From contig NZ_JAUSSG010000001.1 in NCBI RefSeq assembly GCF_030812215.1, positions 558,001-622,000 of the forward strand: DNA of 64,000 nt, read 5' to 3'. Shown piece by piece: positions 52,410 through 61,297 of this stretch (its first letter is position 1; every line of letters starts with the position of its first letter). The translations under genes were made by a program, and so were the position numbers. The notes beneath the pieces are model-generated. The model saw only the letters and a list, made by a program, of their open reading frames with translations. It was not told where the DNA came from and did not search any database. This stretch comes from Variovorax boronicumulans. Lineage in GTDB: Bacteria > Pseudomonadota > Gammaproteobacteria > Burkholderiales > Burkholderiaceae_C.

Positions 52410-53066
52410 ATGTTATTTCAATTGCCTCGAAGGAGATTGCGTCTTTGCGCCGTCTTCGCCGGCGTTGCCGCGGTATCGTTGCTTTCCGCAAGAGCACATG
52501 CAACGCAGGCGACTACGGATTTCAGCGTGAAGCTCTCCGTGAGTTCGCCAAAGTGCACCGTAACCACCAGTGCCGCAGATATTCAACTGGTAAAGGGAGC
52601 ATCCCCCAAGCAGGGCCTGAAGGCTTATCTGCTGACGGCTGGATTCGATCTCGCCAACAAATCCAGTGACTACTTTCCGGCGCCGGGAAAATACGATCAG
52701 GTCGCCACCATATCGTGCACAACCCCCGCTACGCCCATCAACAGCATTCTGGTCAAGCCTATTGCAACGGATGTCAAGTCGAAGGGCCGTGCTTATTTCG
52801 TCGACTCGAAGGGCAATAAAGCCGCCAACGGCGATTTGACGGTGGTCTTCGAGCAGCTCGAAGTCAATGGCAAGGGTGCGCTGCATTCGTACATCGACGA
52901 AAAGCCGTACAAGCCTAGCGATGCGTTCTTGACCCAAGACAAGGTTGACGGTGTTGCGACCGTGAGTTGGAGACCCCTTATCTGGTGGGACAACGACGGC
53001 ACACCCCTGGGAACCCCGGAAAACGGCAAATACAGCGTTTCCGGACAGATCGTGGTCGATTACTGA
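52410..53066 (+). CDS. chaperone-usher pilin 2
   Basis: This 218-residue paralogue of pilin 1 has a signal peptide (MLFQLPRRRLRLCAVFAGVAAVSLLSARAHA) followed by DFSVKLSVSSPKCTVTTSAA. The conserved Cys pair (PKCTV, ISCTT), DSKGNKAANG and the VSWRP block match the flanking pilins, and it ends SVSGQIVVDY. AGGA precedes the ATG. The spacer before it contains the palindrome TTTCATGAAA and an ATTGAA/TTCAAT hairpin. Confidence 0.78.
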   Translation: MLFQLPRRRLRLCAVFAGVAAVSLLSARAHATQATTDFSVKLSVSSPKCTVTTSAADIQLVKGASPKQGLKAYLLTAGFDLANKSSDYFPAPGKYDQVATISCTTPATPINSILVKPIATDVKSKGRAYFVDSKGNKAANGDLTVVFEQLEVNGKGALHSYIDEKPYKPSDAFLTQDKVDGVATVSWRPLIWWDNDGTPLGTPENGKYSVSGQIVVDY

Positions 53067-53079
53067 TCGTCCATTTTCA

Positions 53080-53127
53080 GGAGGCGGCCCCTTTCAATGA
53101 TCGTTTTCTTGAAAGTCGGCCGCCTCC
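53080..53127 (+). other. large two-stem hairpin between pilins 2 and 3
   Basis: GGAGGCGGCC pairs with GGCCGCCTCC (10 bp), then after a small internal loop CTTTCAA pairs with TTGAAAG (7 bp) around an 11-base loop. No T-run follows. It starts 14 bases after the pilin 2 stop and could stabilise or process the mRNA, or set relative pilin expression. Confidence 0.65.
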
Positions 53128-53168
53128 GGTCCTTCACATGTCGAAGTAACAACATTTTCAGGATGCCG

Positions 53169-53831
53169 ATGTTTTCGCAGTCCTCCCCCCAGAAAGTCCG
53201 TCGTCACGCCTTGATCGGCGCTGTCGTTTCAATGGCTCTTTGTCCGCTTGGCGTGCACGCAGCACAGTCGGATGCCAGTTTCGCGGTCAAGATGTCCGTG
53301 AATGCGCCGCAATGCACGGTGAAAACCAGCAGCGCCGACATCAAGCTGCCAACCAGCACGTCCCCCGAGCAGACCGCCGGGGCTTATTTGCTCGCGGCGG
53401 GTTTCGATACCGTCAACAAGTCCCCGATCAGCCTTTTCTTTGCGTCGAAGAATTTCGACCAGACCGCCACGATCACGTGCTCCACGCCGGCCACGCCGAT
53501 CCGCAGTTTTCTCGTCCATCCGACCATGGCCCCTTCGGCCACGCGGACGCCGGGCGCGGTGTTTCTCGTCGATTCCAAAGGGAACAAGGCGGCGAACGGC
53601 ACCATGTACATGACCTTCGAACAGCTCAAGGTCAATGGCGTCGATGCGCCTCATTCCTTCAATCGCGAGGTTCCCTACAAAGCCGAATCCTTCCTGACCG
53701 AGAACAAGAACGACGGCGTGGCCACCGTGGTCTGGCGCCCCGTCATGTGGTTTGAAAAGGAAAAGGAGCCCCTGGGTACACCGGAAGGCGGTCGATACGC
53801 TGTCTCCGGGCAGATCGTCGTCGACTACTGA
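53169..53831 (+). CDS. chaperone-usher pilin 3
   Basis: This 220-residue third pilin is like the first two: a signal peptide (MFSQSSPQKVRRHALIGAVVSMALCPLGVHA), donor strand ASFAVKMSVNAPQCTVKTSSA, the Cys pair, DSKGNKAANG and a C-terminal SVSG-like GQIVVDY strand. ATG 53169 is preferred to 53163, since CAGGA lies at a better distance and MFSQ matches pilin 1. The usher follows after 203 bases. Confidence 0.78.
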   Translation: MFSQSSPQKVRRHALIGAVVSMALCPLGVHAAQSDASFAVKMSVNAPQCTVKTSSADIKLPTSTSPEQTAGAYLLAAGFDTVNKSPISLFFASKNFDQTATITCSTPATPIRSFLVHPTMAPSATRTPGAVFLVDSKGNKAANGTMYMTFEQLKVNGVDAPHSFNREVPYKAESFLTENKNDGVATVVWRPVMWFEKEKEPLGTPEGGRYAVSGQIVVDY

Positions 53832-54034
53832 TCCCTTCCTTGCATGACGGCTGTCGACGAATCAGGCGGCTTTCGTTTGGCAAGAACAGATCGCTCGCAA
53901 CAAGTCGGGCCGCCGGCCTGACCTCCTGATTCCTCGCGAATCCACCCTCACCCCTAGATCACCGAGGCAGCACCTCGAGTTCGTCGAAAGATGAGCTCGG
54001 GGAGTGGCTTTGCTGCGCGCACGGTGAAATTCAA

Positions 54035-56536
54035 ATGTCCAGAACCGCCTTCACAAGCTCATCTCCAGCCGGTCACGGCCGTCGCTCGTTCCGGGCGTCG
54101 GCCTCGCGTACGGTGCCGCGAGGCATCGACGCAAACCTGGGCATGAAGCGCTCGCCGCCGACGGTGCGAAACCGCGTGGCGGTGGCCGTCGTCGCGGCAT
54201 GTGCCGGGTTGCCGGGCGCAGGGCTCCGGGCGGCCCCACTGGTTTCGAAGGATGCGCTCCAGGGGGGCGCAGTGACGGAGCGCTCGATCTACATCAACCG
54301 GCGACCGGTCGGCGTGTTTCCAGTCTGCACGAAGGCTGACTCGGCGCAGGTGTATCTCCCCGCGGACTTCTACCGCCTGGTGATGCTCAAGCGGTCCGGC
54401 GAAACCATCGACTGCGAAGGCACCGCCTTCACCCGGCCCCGCCTGGATTTCGAGCGCGACGACGGACGCCTGCTGCTTTCGGCCTCCGCCACCCCCGAGG
54501 ACTATGCAGAGGGGGGCGAAAGCGACGACGCGCACGATGCCCCACCGCCGCCCTCGAAGCCGGTCCCCTCGAAGCGTACGACGGCATCGGTACTGGAACA
54601 CAGTCTGGGGCTGTGGGCGTCCACGGCGAGTCGTTCGGCGAACCTGAGCGCGAGCCTGCAGGCCTCGCACTACAACGAGCTGGGCCGCTTCGAGGCCAAT
54701 GGCAGTTTTTCGGTCGATGCGGGCCGCTTTCGCGGGTCCGTTGCGGACCTCAGCTTCCATCGTCACGTCGACGCGCTGCAGGCGGATCTGGCCATCGGCT
54801 CGCGCACCATCCGGGCCGCGCAGCAAGGGCTGTCCTTGCGCGGGGTAATGCTCGAGTCGGACGATTCGGCGCCTGGGGCGCCTCTGAACGTGGAGCGCGT
54901 TCTCGAAGGTTTCGCGGACACGCCCGGAAAGCTGTCGATCCGCTCCGGCGGCGTGCTGCTGCGCGAGATCCAGGTCTCCGCGGGGCGGTTCTCGATCCCC
55001 GTCTCCAGCCTGGGCACGGCGAGGAACAACTCGGGCGACTACACGATGACGCTGCAGGATGCCTCGGGCGCCGTGGTGCGCTCGTGGAGCGCGTTCGTGC
55101 CCTATCAGAACAGCCTCCTGCGCGCGGGCGATGCGACCTGGAAGGCTTTCGCAGGACAGCTGGACCGGACGGGCGAGAGGGCGTTGCGTGCTTCGTCGGA
55201 CCGTTGGAGTCCCGGTGTCGGCGCCGTCTACCAACGAGGGCTGAATGCCAAGACCACGGTGGAAGGACTGGCCGTGCTGGAACAGGGCGGCGGCAGGCTC
55301 GGCGTATCGCTTTATCACGTGCCTGCGAGCTGGATGTCGGTGTCGGCCGCTGTCGGCAAGGTGTGGCGGCGGGACGGCGGCCACAGGCCCATGTCCTTCC
55401 ATCTGGAAGCCGATTTCCATGGCCAGTCCCTGGGGGCGAACTTCGGGGTTTCGAGCCGTTCGTGCGAATCGGAGTTTCTTTTCGCGCGGCGCCCGGACGC
55501 ATGCCGGTCGGCCTGGGCTCGCCTGCGCATGAGCCTGGACTCGCTCGGTACGGTCGGCTTGTTCGCCGAGCAATCGTCGGGACGCTCGGCGAGTCAGGGC
55601 ATCAGCTGGGACCTGCCGAACTTCGGCAGGAGCACGGCTTCGCTCTACGCCAACCGGACCACCACTTCGCAGTACGGTAGAAAGAACAACTACTCGGTGG
55701 GCCTGACCCTGACAGTGCCGCTGACCCAGGGCAGCATTCGCAGCGCCCTGCGGCACGACGGTTCGGGAAACACGACGGCCTCCACGACCTACGTGGGCCA
55801 GCAGGGGCCCGACCTGTCGTACTCGCTCGGCGCCCAGGTGCAGGCGCCGGCCGGCGGCGGCGACCGGACCACCCAGCTCTCCGGCACCCTGCAGTACACA
55901 CCCTGGCATGGCGTCTATGGCGCCAACTTCCAGCTCGACAAAAACGGCGGCTTCCTGGGGCTGACCGAGAGCGGCGCCCTGGTCTGGACCGAAGGCCAGC
56001 TGCTGCGCGGCAAGGCGGGAGGCAATGACAGCCTCGCCGTGATCCATGCCCCGCAGGCCCGTGGCGTCACGCTTGAAAGAGGAGGACAACCGCAGGCCGT
56101 GATGAACGGCAACGGCTATGCCGCCGTGTTCGCCGCGCGCGGCGACAACAAGGACTTCAAGCTCTCGGCCGGCGAACTCGGCGAGGACATCCGGGTCGGC
56201 ACCGACATCGTCGGCCAGGTGGACCGCCGCTGGGCCGCCACGCTGTGGCAGCCCGAGGTGCGCAAGGTCAATCGCGGGTGGATGCGGCTGGCGCTCGAGT
56301 CGGGCGTCTCCGTTCCCGCAGGCTCGCTGGTGCAGATCGCGGGCGCCGATCCCAGCATCGTGCTGGACGACGGCGAGGTCTTCATCGAGGAATTCCCACC
56401 CGGCACATCGCAAGCCCAGGTGCTGCTGCCGGGGAACGCTGCGCGCTGCAGCGTGAAGTTCGATGCGCCGCTCGAACTCAAGAGCAGCAACCTGGCAATG
56501 CCCCGATTCGTCTGCAACCAACCTTCCAGGAACTGA
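54035..56536 (+). CDS. divergent outer-membrane fimbrial usher
   Basis: This protein of up to 833 residues is a pilus-assembly usher by its central and C-terminal pattern: LSLRGVMLESDDSAPGAP, a plug-like GGVLLREIQVSAGRFSIPVSSLG stretch, DYTMTLQDASGAVVRSW, SAFVPYQNSLLRAGDATW, then repeated beta-barrel strands and a C-terminal Ig-like part with two Cys (ARCSVKF, RFVCN). The usual N-terminal domain motifs are weak. ATG 54035 has GGTGA six bases upstream, but an internal ATG at 54143 precedes a better signal peptide (MKRSPPTVRNRVAVAVVAA), so the true start is unsure. The chaperone gene follows at 3 bases. Confidence 0.8.
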   Translation: MSRTAFTSSSPAGHGRRSFRASASRTVPRGIDANLGMKRSPPTVRNRVAVAVVAACAGLPGAGLRAAPLVSKDALQGGAVTERSIYINRRPVGVFPVCTKADSAQVYLPADFYRLVMLKRSGETIDCEGTAFTRPRLDFERDDGRLLLSASATPEDYAEGGESDDAHDAPPPPSKPVPSKRTTASVLEHSLGLWASTASRSANLSASLQASHYNELGRFEANGSFSVDAGRFRGSVADLSFHRHVDALQADLAIGSRTIRAAQQGLSLRGVMLESDDSAPGAPLNVERVLEGFADTPGKLSIRSGGVLLREIQVSAGRFSIPVSSLGTARNNSGDYTMTLQDASGAVVRSWSAFVPYQNSLLRAGDATWKAFAGQLDRTGERALRASSDRWSPGVGAVYQRGLNAKTTVEGLAVLEQGGGRLGVSLYHVPASWMSVSAAVGKVWRRDGGHRPMSFHLEADFHGQSLGANFGVSSRSCESEFLFARRPDACRSAWARLRMSLDSLGTVGLFAEQSSGRSASQGISWDLPNFGRSTASLYANRTTTSQYGRKNNYSVGLTLTVPLTQGSIRSALRHDGSGNTTASTTYVGQQGPDLSYSLGAQVQAPAGGGDRTTQLSGTLQYTPWHGVYGANFQLDKNGGFLGLTESGALVWTEGQLLRGKAGGNDSLAVIHAPQARGVTLERGGQPQAVMNGNGYAAVFAARGDNKDFKLSAGELGEDIRVGTDIVGQVDRRWAATLWQPEVRKVNRGWMRLALESGVSVPAGSLVQIAGADPSIVLDDGEVFIEEFPPGTSQAQVLLPGNAARCSVKFDAPLELKSSNLAMPRFVCNQPSRN

Positions 56537-56538
56537 CC

Positions 56539-57294
56539 ATGTTTCATCGCCTTCTTTCATCTCCGAAACGCCGCATCCTCCAGCTCGCTGGGCTGCTCCT
56601 GACAGCAACGATGCTTCGACCGGCCTTCGCGCTGGGCATCGACAAGCTGTCGCTCGACATCGATGCCAACGGCAAGTTCTCTTCGTCTTCCCAGGTGGTC
56701 CTCTTCAACGACACCAACGACGTCGTCTTCGTCACCGGCCGGCCACTGGCCTGGAGCAGCGACGACGCGGGCTCGCTGACCACCAGCCCGACCACCGAAC
56801 TGGTGATCTCGCCCGCCATGGCCCGGATCCCGGCGCAGGGATCCGCCACCTTTTCGATCCGCTACATCGGCCCGAAGAAAGAGACCGAGGCGACTTTCCG
56901 TGCCGCTTTCCGGGAAACGCGGATGCCGGGCCTGGAGGGCGGCGGTGACACCGGAGGCGTCGGCGCGCAGGTGCTCGCAGGCATCGTGGTCACGATCCCG
57001 GTCTTCGTCTCGGATTACGCCGCGAAGATCCCTGCATTCAAGGACGTGGAGGCCAGCTTCCGCCGCAACGGCCAGGAGGCCATGCTCACCGTGAACAACG
57101 GCGGCGGCCGCCACGTCATCGTCGATTCGGTCCGCATCGGCGACCAGGAGGTGCGCCGGCCGCACGACACGTTGTTCGCGAAGCGGCAGAAGACCTACAC
57201 GGGCATCAAGGCACCCGCGCCGGGCGACAAGCTGACGCTGGTGCTGACCAACGGCACCGACACGCAGCGCATCGACGCCGCGGAGGCGAAGTAG
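56539..57294 (+). CDS. pilus-assembly chaperone (PapD-like)
   Basis: This 251-residue periplasmic chaperone has a signal peptide (MFHRLLSSPKRRILQLAGLLLTATMLRPAFA) and a two-domain immunoglobulin-like pattern: KLSLDIDANGKFSSSSQVVLFNDT, ISPAMARIPAQGSATFSIRY, then ETEATFRAAFRE and a C-terminal VLTNGTDTQRI strand. The classical PapD motif around its proline-rich G1 strand is altered, so it belongs to a divergent branch. It presents pilins to the usher encoded 2 bases upstream, and the minor subunit gene starts immediately after its stop. Confidence 0.8.
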   Translation: MFHRLLSSPKRRILQLAGLLLTATMLRPAFALGIDKLSLDIDANGKFSSSSQVVLFNDTNDVVFVTGRPLAWSSDDAGSLTTSPTTELVISPAMARIPAQGSATFSIRYIGPKKETEATFRAAFRETRMPGLEGGGDTGGVGAQVLAGIVVTIPVFVSDYAAKIPAFKDVEASFRRNGQEAMLTVNNGGGRHVIVDSVRIGDQEVRRPHDTLFAKRQKTYTGIKAPAPGDKLTLVLTNGTDTQRIDAAEAK

Positions 57295-57771
57295 ATGCGC
57301 CGCCTGTGGCCGCTGCTCGCACTGTGCTACCTGCCGGCTGGTCATGCGCAGTGCAGCATCGCAAACCCGAGCCTCATGACGTCGGGCGGTGCGATCGTGT
57401 CCTCCAACACCATCCGATTTTCCAAGGATGTGAGGATGTATCGCTACGTCTTCTCGGTGAAGTGCGGCAGTGCCACGCGCTATCGCCTGGGGCTGCAGGG
57501 CACCGACCCGGCGCTGCCGCCTGGCACGCTGCTGCTGAGCAATCCGCGCGGCGACCAGGTCGTGATGCGCGCCCGCTTGAAGAGCGTGGGCGGCTCCGAA
57601 ATCAACGCGGACCTTGCCGCGCTGCCCGGCGGCATCTATGAAGGCACTGTCGCCGCGGAGCAATCCCAGGAGGTGGTGATGGAGTTGAGGCCCACCGATG
57701 TCAAGCCGCGCGGGCCGCAAGTCTCTGGTGGAGACTACCAGGGCGGCGGCACGATTCGGCTCGTCTACTGA
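57295..57771 (+). CDS. putative minor/tip pilus subunit
   Basis: This 158-residue exported protein (signal MRRLWPLLALCYLPAGHAQ) has an early Cys in CSIANPS, a second in VKCGSATRY, and a C-terminal GGDYQGGGTIRLVY strand like a pilin. It is shorter than pilins 1-3 and begins at the base after the chaperone stop, so it is translationally linked. A tip or anchor subunit is likely. No larger adhesin gene is nearby. Confidence 0.7.
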   Translation: MRRLWPLLALCYLPAGHAQCSIANPSLMTSGGAIVSSNTIRFSKDVRMYRYVFSVKCGSATRYRLGLQGTDPALPPGTLLLSNPRGDQVVMRARLKSVGGSEINADLAALPGGIYEGTVAAEQSQEVVMELRPTDVKPRGPQVSGGDYQGGGTIRLVY

Positions 57772-57940
57772 GCGGCCCTGGCGGCCGCGTCGGGGTCGAT
57801 CGAGGCAAGCGCGCGAGCCGGCGCGCTTGACAGGACTTTTCGCCTGGAGCGACATTTGGCGCAGGGAGAAACGCCTGCCAGGTCGCCGGGAGAATGCCTG
57901 GCTTTACGCCGCGCGGGCATTTTCTTCTGATGGGTTCTGC

Positions 57941-58840
57941 ATGTTCCTTTCCGTTCGTGATCTCGAGTACTTCCTGGCCGTTGTCGAACATGGGCAGCTG
58001 GGAAAGGTGGCGAGCAACTTCGATCTCACACCCGCGGCCCTGTCCAAGTCGATACGCCGCCTGGAGTCGGACCTGCATCTTCGTCTTTTCGACCGCTCGG
58101 GCCAGGGCATGCAACTAACCTCGGTGGGCCGCTCGATCGTCGAGCGGGTACGCAACATCTGCACGCAGCATGACGATGCGCTGCGCTATGCCGGTGATGT
58201 CCGGACGGGGCGCTCGGGGCTGTTCCGCATCGGCGTCACGATCGGTGCCATCGACGACATTGTCTCGCCGGCCCTGGCAGCACTGCAGCCCAAGCGGCCC
58301 GCCATGCGCGTGCAGATTTCCTTCGGGTCGCCCGACATGCTGATGGACAAGCTGCTTCAGGGTCATGTCGATGTCGTCGTGGTTGGCAGCTACGAGATGG
58401 ACGTGGAGGGGCTCGAGCGCGTGATCATCGGACGGCATTCCTACTCGCCCATCGTGCGCCTCGGGCATCCCCTGCTGTCGCGGCAGAATCTGGGGCTGGG
58501 CGATCTGCACGACTGCCTGTGGATCGGCCCTCCCCAGGGCTTCGGCATCCGGCTCAGGTTCCAGCAGATGCTGAAGGAGGCGGGGATCGAGCTCCCGACC
58601 GCCGCCATCGAGGCCGAGGTCGGCATGGGCTGGGCGTTGCCGATCATTCGCAAGACCGACCTGATCTCCTACGTGCCGACCTCGATGGTTCCCACGCTCT
58701 CGGAATATCAGGTGTGCGTTCTTCCGATCCGCGAGCTGGTGCTGCAGAGCGTGGCCTCGTGCTACCTGCGCGAAGGCGCCTATCGCTCTCCCCTGCTGAC
58801 CGAATTCGTCGAGCACCTCAGCGTCGACGGCATCGCTTGA
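57941..58840 (+). CDS. LysR-family regulator 2 of the pilus locus
   Basis: This 299-residue LysR protein begins MFLSVRDLEYFLAVVEHGQLGKVASNFDLT and carries a full effector domain. It resembles regulators 1 and 3 in its first 60 residues (RSGQGMQLTSVG). It follows the minor subunit by 169 bases in the same direction and is followed by regulator 3. The three-fold set around one pilus locus is unusual. Confidence 0.9.
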   Translation: MFLSVRDLEYFLAVVEHGQLGKVASNFDLTPAALSKSIRRLESDLHLRLFDRSGQGMQLTSVGRSIVERVRNICTQHDDALRYAGDVRTGRSGLFRIGVTIGAIDDIVSPALAALQPKRPAMRVQISFGSPDMLMDKLLQGHVDVVVVGSYEMDVEGLERVIIGRHSYSPIVRLGHPLLSRQNLGLGDLHDCLWIGPPQGFGIRLRFQQMLKEAGIELPTAAIEAEVGMGWALPIIRKTDLISYVPTSMVPTLSEYQVCVLPIRELVLQSVASCYLREGAYRSPLLTEFVEHLSVDGIA

Positions 58841-58979
58841 TTTGAAAAGTTAACGCAACAGGGTTGCTCATTCAACCTCGGGCTGCACGCGACAAATTAC
58901 ATTGAAGTGCTTCCGCCCGCCGCACTCCCAAGCGGCCGGGCGCTCTTCATGCGTGGTCTGTCTGCGCTGTGCCCCGACC

Positions 58980-59882
58980 ATGCCCCTTTCCATTCGCGAT
59001 CTCGTCCTTTTCCTTGCTGTCGCCCGATCCGGCCAGATTGCCGAGGCCGCAGGCGACGTGGGATTGACCTCTTCTGCACTGTCCAACTCCATCCGGCGGC
59101 TGGAGGCCGAACTGGGGTCGCGCCTGTTCGAGCGGGCCGCGCAGGGCATGCGGCTGACCACGTTCGGCGCGGCCTTCGCCGAGCGGGCCCGCCGGCTGCG
59201 CGCGGACCACGACGACCTCCTGCGCCATGCGCACGACGTGCGTGCCGGGTCCGCGGGCGTGCTGCGCATCGGTGCGTCGATGGATACGCTGGATGCGCTG
59301 GTCGCGCCGGTCCTGGCGCGGTTGCTGCCGCTGCATCCCACGATGCAGGCGCGGATCGTTCAGGCGCCTGCGGATGCCCTGGTCGAGCGCCTCGGCGAAG
59401 GGCAGATCGACGTTGCCCTGGTCTCGGACCATGCCGGTGCGCCGACGGGGCTGATGCAGAAGACCGTGGGGCGGGATTTCTTCGTCCCCGTGGTCCGCGA
59501 CCGGCACCCGCTGGCGCAATGCTCCCCGATGCAGATGGCAGACCTTGCCGGATACGCCTGGATTCTTCCGGCGGACCGGGCGACGGTGGTGGATCCGCTT
59601 CGCTCGGTGTTTGCCGAGGCGGGCCAGGCTTTTCCGCGCGTGGCCGTCGAAGTGGACGGAGACACCGGCGCGGCGCTGCCGATCGTCTTGCACACCGACC
59701 TGATCGCCTACGTGCCCCGCGGGATCATCAAGCCGCCCTTCAGAGAATGCGTCAGGGTCCTGCCGCTGGAGCAACTGCACACGGTGCATCCCTTGTCGGC
59801 CCTGCTGCGCGACGGTGCCTGCAACCCGCCCCTGCTCGACGAATTCCTGGGCATCCTCGCGGACATGAGGGTGGAGCCATGA
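58980..59882 (+). CDS. LysR-family regulator 3 of the pilus locus
   Basis: This 300-residue LysR protein opens MPLSIRDLVLFLAVARSGQIAEAAGDVG, almost identical in layout to regulator 1. ATG 58980 is preferred over an upstream extension that is not protein-like. Its stop overlaps the start of the glycosyltransferase remnant by 4 bases (ATGA), so the three genes that follow are translated together. Confidence 0.9.
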   Translation: MPLSIRDLVLFLAVARSGQIAEAAGDVGLTSSALSNSIRRLEAELGSRLFERAAQGMRLTTFGAAFAERARRLRADHDDLLRHAHDVRAGSAGVLRIGASMDTLDALVAPVLARLLPLHPTMQARIVQAPADALVERLGEGQIDVALVSDHAGAPTGLMQKTVGRDFFVPVVRDRHPLAQCSPMQMADLAGYAWILPADRATVVDPLRSVFAEAGQAFPRVAVEVDGDTGAALPIVLHTDLIAYVPRGIIKPPFRECVRVLPLEQLHTVHPLSALLRDGACNPPLLDEFLGILADMRVEP

Positions 59883-60214
59883 GGTCGGGACATTCGGGTG
59901 GGGCGCGCAGCTCCTGCGTGGTGCCTTGTTTCAACGAGGCCTCGAGGCTGTGGCAGCTGTTGCCCCAGTTGGGGGAGATCCTCGAAGGCACGCAGCTGCG
60001 CTGGAAGGTCGGTTCGTACGTGGTGATCGACCGCATGCTGCTGGGAAATGCGGTGTCCGGTGGTGCCGCCATCGTCGCGAGCCTGATGTTCCTCGTGGGC
60101 GTGCAGATGATCTCCTTCGGCATCGTCGTCGCGCGCATCCATGAAGACCTCAGGGGTTGCCTCGTCCATGGGGGCCGGGCGCGGCGCACCGGCCTCGGGA
60201 CAGACGAGGCATGA
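59879..60214 (+). pseudogene. family 2 glycosyltransferase remnant with internal deletion
   Basis: This 111-residue frame keeps the beginning of a GT2 glycosyltransferase (SSCVVPCFNEASRLWQLLPQL) and then jumps to a C-terminal membrane segment (GGAAIVASLMFLVGVQMISFGIVVARIHEDLRG). The central catalytic part with the nucleotide-sugar DxD motif is missing. The frame is open and coupled to its neighbours at both ends (ATGA overlaps), so the transcript is still translated through it. It may be a decayed dolichol-phosphate-mannose-type enzyme or, less likely, a new small membrane protein. Confidence 0.65.
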
Positions 60215-61056
60215 CGCGGGGCACGGAAAAAACGCAACAGCTGTGCATCTGCGCCGACGACTTCGGAATGAGCCGCGGCATCAATGCGGCGGTGCTCGAT
60301 CTGCTCGAACGCGGAAACCTCGGTGCCGTGAGTTGTCTCGTTCACCGGGCTGCGTGGAAACCGGGTCTGCTGTCGCTGCGTTGCATCGGGCGCGAACGCG
60401 CGGATGTGGGCCTGCACCTCGACCTGACCCCACCGTTGGCCACGGGCGACGAAGAGCCCGGACTCGGCCCCCTGCTGTGGCGCACCTTCACGCGCACTGC
60501 ATCCAGGCGCCGCCTGCAGCGTGCCATTGCCGGCCAGCTTTCGCGCTTCGAGGACGACATGGGCCGGGCGCCTGCCTTCGTCGACGGCCATCGGCATGTG
60601 CATCAGCTGCCCGTGGTGCGGCAACTGCTCATGGAAGAACTGGCCAGACGCTACGCCGCGTCGCCGCCCTGGCTGCGCAACACCAGGCCGCGCACGGCGC
60701 CGGGCGCCGGCATGGCCAGGGCGCATCTGATCCATGCGCTGGGTGGAAGGGGGCTGACGCGCGAGGCAGCTGGAGGCGCGGTCCCGATCAGCGCAGCGCT
60801 CCTGGGGGTCTATGACTTCACGGGTGGTTATGTCGGCTATCGCCGGCGCCTGCTGGCATGGCTGGCCGCGGCGCGCACGGGCGATGTGCTGATGTGCCAT
60901 CCCTCCATCGCCGGTGCGCCCGCCACGCCGCATGAGGCCGCGCGCGTCGCCGAATACGCGGTGCTCGCCGCCATGGCATTCCCGTGGGTCTCTCCTGAAG
61001 GTGGCGCGGTCGCGATGATGCCGCTGTCCCGGCTTTCGCAACGCGGTGGCATTTGA
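60211..61056 (+). CDS. ChbG/HpnK-family deacetylase
   Basis: This 281-residue YdjC/ChbG-type deacetylase has the metal-binding ICADDFGMSRGIN motif near the start and the DVGLHLDLTPP and VDGHRHVHQLPVV His motifs. The family removes acetyl groups from N-acetylated sugars, or acts as HpnK in hopanoid synthesis. The ATG overlaps the preceding frame by 4 bases. As the partner of a glycosyltransferase relic, it was probably part of a surface-glycan module. Metal-ligand residues are all present, so it may still be active. Confidence 0.85.
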   Translation: MTRGTEKTQQLCICADDFGMSRGINAAVLDLLERGNLGAVSCLVHRAAWKPGLLSLRCIGRERADVGLHLDLTPPLATGDEEPGLGPLLWRTFTRTASRRRLQRAIAGQLSRFEDDMGRAPAFVDGHRHVHQLPVVRQLLMEELARRYAASPPWLRNTRPRTAPGAGMARAHLIHALGGRGLTREAAGGAVPISAALLGVYDFTGGYVGYRRRLLAWLAAARTGDVLMCHPSIAGAPATPHEAARVAEYAVLAAMAFPWVSPEGGAVAMMPLSRLSQRGGI

Positions 61057-61297
61057 GGATTTGCTGTCAAGCGGCTGTCAATGTCAACAATGGTTAATAC
61101 GATCACCGCGTTCGGGAAACCCGTTGCGCTCGAATGCCTTCTAAAGTCCACGCCAGTGATCTGAATTCACTTCTGCAGATGACCCACTCCTGGCTCGCAG
61201 CCGTTCTCCGGGCCTTTGCCATCCAAGTGGGTCAGTGTTGCCGTCGCCTGACAACAGGCGGCATTCCCTCAGCCCCTGTTTGAAGAGATGTACGAGC

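Noticed and set aside
54059..56608. About 850-codon minus-strand frame opposite the usher
   Set aside because: Antisense shadow; the usher has signal, order and motif support.
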